DNA from: Hydrogenophaga flava NBRC 102514
GTDB taxonomy: Bacteria; Pseudomonadota; Gammaproteobacteria; Burkholderiales; Burkholderiaceae_C
Reading direction: 5' to 3'
Assembly (NCBI RefSeq): GCF_001571145.1
Contig: NZ_BCTF01000008.1
Coordinates: forward strand, 106,611 to 170,610
Length of the DNA: 64,000 bases
Position numbers and translations under genes: made by a program. Numbering within the stretch: the first letter of the stretch is position 1; every line of letters begins with the position of its first letter. Shown in pieces: positions 50,812 to 58,929 of this stretch. The notes beneath the pieces are model-generated. The model ran no database searches. It was not told the DNA's origin and worked only from the letters and a program-made list of their open reading frames with translations.

Positions 50812-52394
50812 GCACGCTCCCGTTCGGCCGGCGCGGCGACCAGGCGCGCGTTGAGTTCCAGCGCGAACTCGCGCCAGGCAGCGGCGAGATCGCGCGTGAT
50901 GGTGCGCAGAAGTTCGGTGTCGGGCCGGTGGTCCTGCGGGAAGTTGGACAGTGCGCACGAGGTGGCGTTGTGCGCCAGCGCGTCGTCCAGCAGCGCCTTG
51001 TTCCAGCCGTCGAAGGCCTTGAGCAGTGCGGGCGTCAGCGAGTGGCGACCCTGCTTGGTGTGCGCACTGCCGGCCCACGGCGCGAAGGCGTCGAGCTGGG
51101 CCAGCGCCTCGCTGTAGGTCTGGTCGGCCGCGGCGAGCAGCGCGCGCTGCGTGAGCTGCTCGTTCTGCTGGGCCGACAGCAGACGCACCAGCTGCTGCCT
51201 GTAGCGGCCGCCCGCCAGGGCGCGCAAGCGCTGCACGCCGCTGCTGAACTCCGCGACGGCGCTCGTCGGATCGCTGGTCTGCGCAACGGCCGTTGCCGGG
51301 GCCAGTAGCGCATGCGCGAGGCGGTCGGCAGACGCCAGCGCGCCTTCCATGTGGCCGGCGCCGTGGGTGGCGGTTTCGGTGCCGCCGAACCACAGGCGCC
51401 CGCCCCAGTGGCAGCGGCGCAGCAGCGGGTCGGCCTGCGGCCAGGCGGGTGGTTCGGCCCGGTCGGCGTCGCTGCAGGTCCAGCGCTCCTGCGCCCAGTC
51501 CTGCAACATGAGCTGCCCGGCCTGCGCCTCGATGCCGTAGAGCTGCGCCAGCTGGCTTTCCACCAGCAGCGGCAGGCCGACCCGGAAGTGTTCGCGCTGC
51601 GACGCGTCGAGCGCCACGAAACCGCCGAGCGCACCCGCAGGTCCGCGGCTTTGGTCAAACACCTCGCCCAGCACCGCCTGTGGGTGCCGCACAAAGGCGT
51701 TGCCCGAATGGCCGGCCGCGCGCCAGAACGGGGTGGCGAACGACACCAGCGCCTTGGCCTGCGCCGCCATCCAGGTGGGCGTGTCTTTCAATGCTTCGTC
51801 CAGCGCGGCCGACAAGGGCGGGTCGAAGGCGATGCGCTCCTGCACCAGCCGCGGCGGCAGCGCCAGCACCACGCGGCGTGCGCGCAAGGCCGGGCCGCCG
51901 CTGCGCAGCAGCTCGACGGATTCGCCGTGGTCGCGCAGGCCGATCAGCGCCGAGCCGGTGAGCACGCTGCCCCCGGGCAAGGCGGCCAACAGCACCTCGA
52001 CCAGCGACGCACTGCCGCCCGCGATGCGGTGCGCGCCGGCGTGTACGCCACCGGCTTCCATGCGCCGCTCTGGCTGCCGGTTGGGGTCGACCAGCCAGAG
52101 CGCATCACCAGGGTCGTGTTGCGGCACGCTCTCCAGCCCGAGTGACCGGAGCAGCGCCACCATGTGCGGCTCGGTCTCCGGCCAGAACCACGAGGGGCCC
52201 AGGTCCAGCGGCTGGCCGGTGGTTGCGCAGGTCTGCGTCAGCACGCGGCCGCCGATGCGCTCACGCGCTTCGAGCAGACACACGCGCTGCCCGCGTGCAG
52301 TCAGCCGGTGTGCCAGCGCCAGCCCACAAAGGCCAGCCCCGACGATCACCACGTCCCACACCGTGGCGGGGCGCAGGACGTGCACCTCGGCCAT
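50808..52394 (-). CDS. FAD-dependent amine oxidase family protein in the nif operon
   Basis: A 528-aa flavoprotein: Rossmann dinucleotide site DVVIVGAGLCGLALAHRLTA and ARERIGGRV, later a C-terminal FAD motif LWFGGTETATHGAGHMEGAL. It belongs to the monoamine oxidase superfamily, with an extra C-terminal region of about 140 residues I cannot place. The real substrate is unknown. A ferredoxin gene stands directly before it, so it may exchange electrons with that protein. Start: ATG at 52394 or a TTG five codons earlier. Confidence 0.7.
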   Translation of the reverse strand: MAEVHVLRPATVWDVVIVGAGLCGLALAHRLTARGQRVCLLEARERIGGRVLTQTCATTGQPLDLGPSWFWPETEPHMVALLRSLGLESVPQHDPGDALWLVDPNRQPERRMEAGGVHAGAHRIAGGSASLVEVLLAALPGGSVLTGSALIGLRDHGESVELLRSGGPALRARRVVLALPPRLVQERIAFDPPLSAALDEALKDTPTWMAAQAKALVSFATPFWRAAGHSGNAFVRHPQAVLGEVFDQSRGPAGALGGFVALDASQREHFRVGLPLLVESQLAQLYGIEAQAGQLMLQDWAQERWTCSDADRAEPPAWPQADPLLRRCHWGGRLWFGGTETATHGAGHMEGALASADRLAHALLAPATAVAQTSDPTSAVAEFSSGVQRLRALAGGRYRQQLVRLLSAQQNEQLTQRALLAAADQTYSEALAQLDAFAPWAGSAHTKQGRHSLTPALLKAFDGWNKALLDDALAHNATSCALSNFPQDHRPDTELLRTITRDLAAAWREFALELNARLVAAPAERERA

Positions 52395-52401
52395 GGGGCG
52401 C

Positions 52402-52698
52402 TCAGACAAACGTCAACAACTCGACCGTGACCGGCTCTTCACCCAGCACGGCCTGGCAGGCCAGGCGCGACTTGGAGCCGATGCCCACCAGCGTGTCGAG
52501 CTTTTCGTTTTCCTGCTTCTGGATGCGCGAGATGCTCTTGCGACCTTCGGTCACAAAGATGTGGCAGGAGCCGCAACTGGCGTTGCCGCCGCACTTCTGG
52601 GCGATGCTCTCGCCCGCGGCGAGCAGGGCTTTCATGATGGTCGTGCCGGCGGCGACGTCGTAGGTCTTGCCAGAGGGGAGAACGGTCAGTGTGGTCAT
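52402..52698 (-). CDS. 2Fe-2S ferredoxin of the nif operon
   Basis: A 98-aa ferredoxin with KCGGNASCGSCHIF and a final cysteine in SRLACQ: the C-x5-C-x2-C...C layout of 2Fe-2S plant/adrenodoxin-like proteins. It differs from the FeSII-like protein at 14821 in lacking the long LTEKEK insert. Probable electron carrier for nitrogenase or for the flavoenzyme after it. Confidence 0.85.
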   Translation of the reverse strand: MTTLTVLPSGKTYDVAAGTTIMKALLAAGESIAQKCGGNASCGSCHIFVTEGRKSISRIQKQENEKLDTLVGIGSKSRLACQAVLGEEPVTVELLTFV

Positions 52699-52743
52699 GG
52701 TTTTCTCTGAGGTTCGTGGGACAACAAAGGGATGGAGCAAATC

Positions 52744-53598
52744 TCAGGCGGCCTCGGTCTGCAGCGCGTCGGTGAGCTGGGCCGCGAAGTCGGCCAGCGA
52801 CATGGGAATGCGGGTGATGCCCTGCTCTTCGAGGAAGCGCGCCTCCATGCGCGTGGGTTCGTCGGGCAGCACGGCCCAGTGGGCGTCGCTGGAGCGCTTC
52901 ATGATCTGGCGCGCGAAGCTGCGGGTGAGCTGGTCGTCGAAGCGGCAGCCCAGGAACAGGAAGCCCCTGCCCTTGCGCCGCTCCTGCACCACCGCGGGAA
53001 TGGGGGTCTGGATGTCGATCTCGGTCAGCACCTCGACGTAGTCGCTGTCGGAGACGAGGTAGTTGCTGGCCGGGCTGCGGCCTCCGATGGGGCGGTAGAG
53101 CAGCGGCGTCGCGTCGTTGGCCGGCATGTCGGCCACATGGCCTTCGGCGTCGTAGTCGGCCGTCCACTGTCCGAAATGTTCGGACTGCGACAGGCCCTGC
53201 AGCTGGTGCCAGCCGCCCTGCGGCCGCGCGGCCTTGAGCGCGGCGAGCATGGTGTCGTCGTACCAGGTGTCCACCCACAGCGTGGCGCCGCTGGCGGCCA
53301 GCGCACGGTGCAGCGGCGACGGCGTGGGCACGCTGGCATAGGCCTCGTCCATGATCATCACCACCGACTTGCGGTGCTTGAAGTTCTCGATGAACTGCGC
53401 GGCCTGCGTGAGCTTGGCGCGGATCTTGTGCGGCACGCTGACCTTGGCGGTCATCACCGCCACCAGGGCGCCTGGCGTCGCGGGCACGGCCACGTCGTCG
53501 CACAGCGACAGCATGCCGGAGCCCAGGTAGGGGATGACGCGGCCGGCGTCGAGCTGGCGGGCGATGTCGGCGATCAGGCCATCGGTGGGGTCGGACAT
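52744..53598 (-). CDS. SIR2-like (NAD-binding) domain protein in the nif operon
   Basis: A 284-aa protein resembling the SIR2_2 family: GRVIPYLGSGMLSLCDDVAV near the N-terminus, a central Tyr/Asp-rich core, and RGFLFLGCRFDDQLTRSFAR toward the end. SIR2_2 members bind NAD; some act in phage defence, but this one lies inside the nif train between a ferredoxin and a DegT-family gene. No partner effector domain is fused. Its role in nitrogen fixation is unknown. It may sense or consume NAD, the substrate used by DraT. Confidence 0.65.
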   Translation of the reverse strand: MSDPTDGLIADIARQLDAGRVIPYLGSGMLSLCDDVAVPATPGALVAVMTAKVSVPHKIRAKLTQAAQFIENFKHRKSVVMIMDEAYASVPTPSPLHRALAASGATLWVDTWYDDTMLAALKAARPQGGWHQLQGLSQSEHFGQWTADYDAEGHVADMPANDATPLLYRPIGGRSPASNYLVSDSDYVEVLTEIDIQTPIPAVVQERRKGRGFLFLGCRFDDQLTRSFARQIMKRSSDAHWAVLPDEPTRMEARFLEEQGITRIPMSLADFAAQLTDALQTEAA

Positions 53599-53610
53599 GG
53601 AGGTGCTCCT

Positions 53611-54774
53611 TCAGAGGTAAATGGCTGCGCCAGCGCCCACATTCGTGGCGGTGTCCTTGAGCGTCTTGACGATGTACTTGACCTGGTCGGCGTCCAGGCC
53701 GGCGTGCAGGGGCAGCGCCAGCGCTCGTGCGCCGATGCGGTCGGTGTCGGGCAGTGCGCCGCGCCGCTGACCCACCGCGCCGGCCGCGTTCATGTAGAAG
53801 AACTGCTGGTGCAACGGGTGGCTGTAGGCCGCGGTCTCGACGCCACAGGACTTCATGTCGTCGATCATCTGGGCGCGCGCGCTGGCGGTGAACCGGTGGC
53901 CCAGGTGCACCACGTACAGCATCCAGTGCACCTCGTCCACGTCCTCGGCCAGGTAGGGCGGCTTGACGCCTTCGAAGCTCTGCATCTCGGCGTGGTACCA
54001 GGCCTCGACCCGTTTGCGCTGCAGCAGCCGCTCGTCGAGGTCGCTCAGTTGCGCCAGGCCCAGCGCGGCGGTCAGCTCGCTCATGCCGGCCTGCAGCGGC
54101 ACGCGCGAACCGATGGAGACCGAGGCGCGGTCGGACAGGCGGCGCTGGCGCAGGTAGCGCAGCTCGATGGCCAGCGCCTCGTCGTCGGTCAGCAGCATGC
54201 CGCCCTCCCCCGTGCACAGGGCCGAGGGCATGGAGAAGTCGAACACCGACACGTCGCCGAAGCTGCCGACGTTGCGGCCCAGGTAGCGCGAGCCCAGCGC
54301 TTCGGTGCTGTCTTCGATCAGCTTGAGGCCGTGCGCGTCCGCCAGTTCGCGCAGCGGCTTCCAGGCGGCCGGGTGGCCGTTGGTGTTGCCGGCGAGGATG
54401 GCCTTGGTGGCGGGCGTGATCTTGAGCGCCGCTTTCTCGGGGCTCAGGCAGCCGCTCCAGTAGTTGATGTCGGCGAACACCGGCGTCGCGCCCGCCAGCG
54501 TGATCGCCTGCGCCACCTGGTGCCAGGTGTGCGAGGCGCAGACCACCTCGTCGCCCGGGCCGATGCCCATCGCCCGCAGGGTGATCCAGGTGCCCAGCGT
54601 GCCGCTGCCCACCGCCACCGCGTGCCGGCGGCCGACCCACTGCGCAAAGGCCTGCTCGAAGGATTCGAGCATCGGCCCGTCGCCCCAGCGGCCCGATTCG
54701 AGCACCGCCTCGACCAGCGACACACCCTGCCCGCTGATGGAGGACTCACACAGCGCAATGGTCTCGATGTCCAT
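53611..54774 (-). CDS. DegT/DnrJ/EryC1-family protein lacking the PLP lysine
   Basis: A 387-aa fold-type I PLP protein: GRRHAVAVGSGTLGTWITL, VCASHTWHQVAQAITLAG and LKLIEDSTEALGSRYLGRNV all match sugar aminotransferases. The Schiff-base motif, normally GDI..FSFHATKNLTTGEGG, reads GDVSVFDFSMPSALCTGEGG. The lengths align without gaps and the lysine is serine. Ordinary transamination is therefore not expected. It could be a regulator, a lysine-free PLP enzyme like ColD (which uses His), or a scaffold. Located between SIR2-like and small nif genes. Confidence 0.75.
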   Translation of the reverse strand: MDIETIALCESSISGQGVSLVEAVLESGRWGDGPMLESFEQAFAQWVGRRHAVAVGSGTLGTWITLRAMGIGPGDEVVCASHTWHQVAQAITLAGATPVFADINYWSGCLSPEKAALKITPATKAILAGNTNGHPAAWKPLRELADAHGLKLIEDSTEALGSRYLGRNVGSFGDVSVFDFSMPSALCTGEGGMLLTDDEALAIELRYLRQRRLSDRASVSIGSRVPLQAGMSELTAALGLAQLSDLDERLLQRKRVEAWYHAEMQSFEGVKPPYLAEDVDEVHWMLYVVHLGHRFTASARAQMIDDMKSCGVETAAYSHPLHQQFFYMNAAGAVGQRRGALPDTDRIGARALALPLHAGLDADQVKYIVKTLKDTATNVGAGAAIYL

Positions 54775-54785
54775 GGCGGCCCCGG

Positions 54786-55046
54786 TCAGTGTTGGGTGAG
54801 GATGAGGGCAGACGCCTCGTCGGCGCTCTGCGTCACGTGCCAGCAGTGGCCGTCGGTGGCGGCGAGGTAGACGTTGCGGTGGCCCAGACGCAGCGCCGGG
54901 GTCTCGTCGCGCATGTCCATCTCGTCCACCACGATGGCGCGCACGCCGGGGTAGCGGCCGCGCAGGATGGTGGCGGCGTCGCGGATGGTCGGCGCATAGC
55001 CCACCACCTCGCGCGCGGAATCCAGTTGTTCGCCAGACAGGCCCAT
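54786..55046 (-). CDS. Small nif-associated protein of unknown function
   Basis: An 86-aa soluble protein, MGLSGEQLDSAREVVGYAPT, with IVVDEMDMRDETPALRLGHR in the centre. No family I can name with certainty. It lies between nifT and the DegT-family gene with short gaps (20 and 11 bp), so it is part of the nif train. Confidence 0.6.
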   Translation of the reverse strand: MGLSGEQLDSAREVVGYAPTIRDAATILRGRYPGVRAIVVDEMDMRDETPALRLGHRNVYLAATDGHCWHVTQSADEASALILTQH

Positions 55047-55066
55047 GGTGTTGCTCCTTGGAAAGA

Positions 55067-55288
55067 TCAGTCTTCTTCGTTCGTGGCCAGCTTGCGAGCC
55101 TCGACCGTGATCGGCAGCGGCGTGTCGGCCGCCATCGCCGGCAGGTCCAGCTGCCAGCCGTTGGCCAGGGTCACCAGGCCGCCCCACATGCCGGGGTTGA
55201 CCATCGAGACGATGGGTTCCTCCAGATCCTTCTTGGGCACATAGGCGCTGAGCACGCCCTTGCTGTCTTTGCGGATCATCACTTTCAT
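55067..55288 (-). CDS. nifT: NifT/FixU
   Basis: A 73-aa protein: MKVMIRKDSKGVLSAYVPKK and GLVTLANGWQLDLP are the NifT/FixU family core. Present in most nif clusters, without an essential known function. It is 41 bp downstream of nifS. Confidence 0.92.
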   Translation of the reverse strand: MKVMIRKDSKGVLSAYVPKKDLEEPIVSMVNPGMWGGLVTLANGWQLDLPAMAADTPLPITVEARKLATNEED

Positions 55289-55329
55289 CGTCGGCTCCAG
55301 TTGGGTGTGTTCGGGAATGCAGGAAAGGG

Positions 55330-56475
55330 TCAGGCGGCCACGGCCTCGGCCGCAGGCAAGAGAGAGCGCAGGGTCGGCAGCGCGGCGATCAAGGCATCCA
55401 CGTCGGCGTCGGTCGTGGTGCGGCCCAGCGAGAGGCGCACCGCGCACAGCGCCTCGTCTTCGGGCACACCCATCGCGGTCAGCACGTGCGAGGGCGCGCT
55501 GCCCGATGACGAACAGGCCGCGCCCGACGAGGCGGCGAAGCCCAGGCGCTCCAGTCGGCCCAGCAGCACATCGGCCTCCCAGCGGCCCACGCGAAGCAAG
55601 CTCACGCCCGGCAGGCGCGGCACGCCGCGCGACCAGATCTGCACACGCGGCAGTTCGGCCACCAGCGCGGCTTCCAGCCGGTCGCGCAGCGCGGCCTGGC
55701 GCGCGGTTTCGGCGTTCAGGTCGCCCAGCGCTTCCAGCGCCGTGGCCAGGCCCACGATGGCCGGCAGGTTCTCGGTGCCGCCGCGCCGGCCGCGCTCCTG
55801 CGAACCCGGCATGGTCGGGCGGATCACCACGCCCTGGCGCAGCAGCAACCCGCCCACGCCCTTGGGGCCATTGAACTTGTGGGCCGAGAAGCTCACCGCG
55901 TCGGCGCCCCATTCGGCAAAGGTGAAGGGCCGTTTGCCAATCCACTGCGTCGCGTCCACGTGCAGCCTCGCCCCGGTGGCTGCGGCGAGCGCCGCCACCT
56001 CGGCCACCGGCATGACCGCCCCGGTCTCGTTGTTGGCCGCCATCAGCGAAACCACCGCCACGTCGGCGCCGATCAGTCGCGTGGCGGCGTCGATATCCAG
56101 CGTGCCGTCCCGCTGCACAGGCAGAAAGTCCACTGGCACACCCGCGTCCATCAACTCGCGCGCCAGCTTCAGGTGGCCCGCGTGCTCCACCGCGCTGAAC
56201 ACCACGCGCCGCCGGCCCTCGGGCGCCGCCGCCAGCAGGCCGCGCACCGCCAGGTGGTTGGCCTCGGTGGCACCGCTGGTGAAGATCACTTCGGCGGGCT
56301 TGCAGCCCAGCGCCTGCGCCACCACCGAACGCGCCCCCGCCAGCACCCGGCCCGCCGCCTGCCCCGGCCCGTGTTTGGACGAGGCGTTGGCCCAGCTGCC
56401 CGCCATCACCGCCGCCATGGCGTCGATCACGGCCTGCGATGGCGGCGTGGTCGCGTGGTGGTCGAGGTAGATCAT
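55330..56475 (-). CDS. nifS: Cysteine desulfurase NifS
   Basis: A 381-aa PLP enzyme that supplies sulfur for nitrogenase clusters. MIYLDHHATTPPSQAVIDAM at the N-terminus, PLP lysine in VSFSAHKFNGPKGVGGLLLR and the catalytic cysteine in ASSGAACSSSGSAPSHVL. No nifU gene is in the window; the IscA-type protein at 58930 may help as carrier. Its ATG overlaps the gene upstream by 4 bp. Confidence 0.94.
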   Translation of the reverse strand: MIYLDHHATTPPSQAVIDAMAAVMAGSWANASSKHGPGQAAGRVLAGARSVVAQALGCKPAEVIFTSGATEANHLAVRGLLAAAPEGRRRVVFSAVEHAGHLKLARELMDAGVPVDFLPVQRDGTLDIDAATRLIGADVAVVSLMAANNETGAVMPVAEVAALAAATGARLHVDATQWIGKRPFTFAEWGADAVSFSAHKFNGPKGVGGLLLRQGVVIRPTMPGSQERGRRGGTENLPAIVGLATALEALGDLNAETARQAALRDRLEAALVAELPRVQIWSRGVPRLPGVSLLRVGRWEADVLLGRLERLGFAASSGAACSSSGSAPSHVLTAMGVPEDEALCAVRLSLGRTTTDADVDALIAALPTLRSLLPAAEAVAA

Positions 56476-56828
56476 GGCCAGAACCTCCGTTCGGCGTCGA
56501 CGCACAGCGTGTCCAGCGCCTCGCCCAGCGAAAGGCCCTCGGCGTGGGCTTCCCACACACCCGCCGCGTGGTTGCGCGCCTGCAAGCGCCAGCGCCCGTC
56601 AGGGGACGGCGTCAGCAGGGCGATGTCGATCACCTCACCCTCGCGGTTCACGTTGCGCGAGCAGCACGGCGCCTCGATTCGGAAGCCCTCGCCCTCGTGC
56701 AGCACCACCGGCTGCACATAGCGGTAGCGCACCCGGTCCTTCAGCGCCCGCTCGATGAAGGGGCGCATGAAGCCGACGACCTGGGCGGCCGTCGGATCGG
56801 GCGGGGCCGTGCGGGCCGCGGCGTTCAT
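56472..56828 (-). CDS. Hypothetical protein between nifS and the NifZ-type genes
   Basis: A 118-aa protein: VQPVVLHEGEGFRIEAPCCS and NVNREGEVIDIALLTPSPDG, with CC in the centre and a tryptophan-rich end. Unknown family. It overlaps nifS by 4 bp and the NifZ-type gene by 4 bp, so it is tightly coupled to both; a role in cluster delivery is plausible only from context. Confidence 0.6.
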   Translation of the reverse strand: MNAAARTAPPDPTAAQVVGFMRPFIERALKDRVRYRYVQPVVLHEGEGFRIEAPCCSRNVNREGEVIDIALLTPSPDGRWRLQARNHAAGVWEAHAEGLSLGEALDTLCVDAERRFWP

Positions 56829-57133
56829 CCCGCCGCCGCCTCCACGTCGGCGATCCAACCTGCTGGAACCGGTGCCAGTTCAATTTCGAGACAGCCCACC
56901 ACGCAGCCCCCGAAGTCCACCAGGTACACCGGCTCGTTCACCTCGGTCGCGTGGCCAATGTTCACCACCTCGCCCACGTCGCCGCGGGCGGCCAGCAGCG
57001 CCTTGGGCTCGCGCTCGGGGTGGCTGCCGTCGTTGACCAGGTCGTCCAGCGCCACCACGCGCTGGCCCCAGGCGTAGACGGGCGTGCGCGGCTCCACAAA
57101 GGCGGCGGGGTCCATCGGCGTGGTGGTGTTCAT
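56825..57133 (-). CDS. Second NifZ-domain protein
   Basis: A 102-aa protein. YAWGQRVVALDDLVNDGSHP and DVGEVVNIGHATEVNEPVYL align with RFAFGERVIARSVIRNDGTY and DIGYVVSINTFLQQFYIYAV of NifZ next door, so the two genes are tandem family members. NifZ helps P-cluster maturation in the second half of NifDK. Confidence 0.8.
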   Translation of the reverse strand: MNTTTPMDPAAFVEPRTPVYAWGQRVVALDDLVNDGSHPEREPKALLAARGDVGEVVNIGHATEVNEPVYLVDFGGCVVGCLEIELAPVPAGWIADVEAAAG

Positions 57134-57510
57134 GGCGTGGCTCCTGTGTCCTGGGGGTTGGCAAGGGGTTTTCCGGAACCGAGGCTGGCCAGCACGGTGG
57201 CCTTTTCGCCCAGCTGCGCCAGCACCTCGTCGGGCAGGTGGTCGAGCGTGCACAGCTCCTTGGCGCGCATGCCCACGCGGTGGCCGGTCTCGATGAAATC
57301 CACCGCGTAGATGTAGAACTGCTGCAGGAAGGTGTTGATGCTCACGACGTAGCCGATGTCGCCCTTGTTCACCAGCACCTCGCCGATGTCCTTGCCGTTG
57401 TAGGTGCCGTCGTTGCGGATCACCGAACGCGCGATCACGCGTTCGCCGAAAGCAAAACGCGGTGGTTCGGCCACCTCGATCACGTCGTCGTCGCGCACGA
57501 TGTCAACCAT
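57130..57510 (-). CDS. nifZ: NifZ
   Basis: A 126-aa protein with the NifZ fold motifs FAFGERVIARSVIRNDGTYN and NKGDIGYVVSINTFLQQFYI plus AVDFIETGHRVGMRAKEL. It takes part in P-cluster assembly. It overlaps the LRV gene by 8 bp and its shorter paralogue by 4 bp. Confidence 0.88.
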   Translation of the reverse strand: MVDIVRDDDVIEVAEPPRFAFGERVIARSVIRNDGTYNGKDIGEVLVNKGDIGYVVSINTFLQQFYIYAVDFIETGHRVGMRAKELCTLDHLPDEVLAQLGEKATVLASLGSGKPLANPQDTGATP

Positions 57511-58327
57511 GGTGATCCTCCTTCGGCACCGCCAGCCGGCTGCGCACCATCTGCCGGACTTCGCTGTCCGGGTCGTCCCGCATGGCCACCAGCACGGCCG
57601 GCACCGCGCGCCGCGCCACCTCCCAGCGCACACGCCAGTCGCGGTCGTCCACCATGCGGCCCAGCAGCGCCTCGGGCAGGCTCTCCGCCACCGCACGCCG
57701 CACCTCCGGCTCGGGGTCGTTCGCGAGGATGAAGAGCGCCGGCATCTGCAGCCGGCGCGCCACGATTTCGCGCACCGAGCGCTCCGGGTCGTAGGCCAGC
57801 GTCGTCAGCAGGGCCAGCGGCAGCCGCTGCGCGACGATCTCGCGCACGCCGTAGTCCGCGTCTTGTCGCATCGCCGCCAGCCGCGCCGGGTCGATGCGCT
57901 GCGCCACGCGCAGGCGCACCTCGCGGTGCGGGTCGTGCATCAGCCGCTCCAGCTGCGCGGGCGAGAGCCGCGCCGCCACCTGCAGCCGCACCGTCTCGTC
58001 GGGGTCGTTCATCAGCCCGCCCAGGCGGAACACGCTGGCGTGGCGCACGGCGATGGCGCGCACCTCGAAGTACGGGTGTTCGAGCTGCTGGTCGGCCAGC
58101 TCCGGGTGCCAGCGGAAAAAGCGGTCGATTCGGCGCGCGTAGGCGTCCTGCATGCAGGCGTGGCCCGGCTCGCAACCACGGCCGCCGTCGCTGGCGCGCA
58201 GGTCGATGTAGGCGCAGGCCTCGCAGTTCACCGCCCCACCCTGCCAGTCCATCGGCGGGATGTCGCCTTCGGGCGCGCGCGCCATCAGGCGTTGCGGTGC
58301 GGCCAGGAGCGCAGCGACGGCGGCCAT
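57503..58327 (-). CDS. LRV (leucine-rich repeat variant) protein with N-terminal 4Fe-4S domain
   Basis: A 274-aa protein: an N-terminal cysteine cluster (VNCEACAYIDL, GRGCEPGHACMQDAY), then about eight repeats of the HEAT-like LRV unit, such as LMNDPDETVRLQVAARL and AYDPERSVREIVARRL. Such Fe-S/LRV proteins are known from nif clusters of Azotobacter. It is presumably a docking scaffold. Start at ATG 58327. Confidence 0.85.
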   Translation of the reverse strand: MAAVAALLAAPQRLMARAPEGDIPPMDWQGGAVNCEACAYIDLRASDGGRGCEPGHACMQDAYARRIDRFFRWHPELADQQLEHPYFEVRAIAVRHASVFRLGGLMNDPDETVRLQVAARLSPAQLERLMHDPHREVRLRVAQRIDPARLAAMRQDADYGVREIVAQRLPLALLTTLAYDPERSVREIVARRLQMPALFILANDPEPEVRRAVAESLPEALLGRMVDDRDWRVRWEVARRAVPAVLVAMRDDPDSEVRQMVRSRLAVPKEDHHG

Positions 58328-58328
58328 G

Positions 58329-58904
58329 CTATTTCCCCAGCGGCGCCCAGCCGCGCACAGGGTAGTCCACCGGTCCGTCGACCAGCGAGGTGGTGTGGCC
58401 GGCCTCGTGCCGCGCCAGCACGTGCGAGAGCAGGCCACCGCCCAGGTGGTCTTTCGGGTCGAGGCGGCGCAGCTCGCCGAGCATCAGCCGCGCCTCGTCC
58501 AGATCGCCCAGGCGCAGATTCAGATACGCCAGGCCCTTGAGCGTGAACAGGTAGAAGCGCACCGCCGCGTCGCCGCGTGTGGTGTCGTCGTCTGGCGCCA
58601 TATCGCCGAAGTCGGGGCCGAGCGCCGCGCGCGCAATCGCCAGCGCGTCTTCGCCCGCCGCCCTCGCCTGTGCCAGCGCATGGCCGTAGAAGTGGAAGCG
58701 GTAGATCGCGATCAGTGGCACCGGGTGTTTCGGCGCCAGCGCGCGGGCGCGTTCGAGCAGCGGCAGGGCCTGGTCGGGCTGGTCGCGCAGCGCGCCGGCC
58801 TGCGCGATCAGCGCCTCCACGTCGGGGACCAGGTGGCCGCCGATGACCGTGGCCGCGAAGGCCGCCGCGGCGGCTTCGAAGTCCCGGTCGGTGTCGGTGT
58901 TCAC
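58329..58904 (-). CDS. TPR-like helical protein of the nif operon
   Basis: A 191-aa helical protein with tetratricopeptide-like repeats (ALPLLERARALAPKHPVPLI, AYLNLRLGDLDEARLMLGEL). The GTG at 58904 was chosen because it avoids overlap with the IscA-type gene and has GGGAG upstream; an ATG at 58961 would overlap by 32 bp. Function unknown, probably protein-protein contact in nitrogenase assembly. Confidence 0.65.
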   Translation of the reverse strand: MNTDTDRDFEAAAAAFAATVIGGHLVPDVEALIAQAGALRDQPDQALPLLERARALAPKHPVPLIAIYRFHFYGHALAQARAAGEDALAIARAALGPDFGDMAPDDDTTRGDAAVRFYLFTLKGLAYLNLRLGDLDEARLMLGELRRLDPKDHLGGGLLSHVLARHEAGHTTSLVDGPVDYPVRGWAPLGK

Positions 58905-58929
58905 GGCGGCTCCCGATGGCGTGGGCGCG

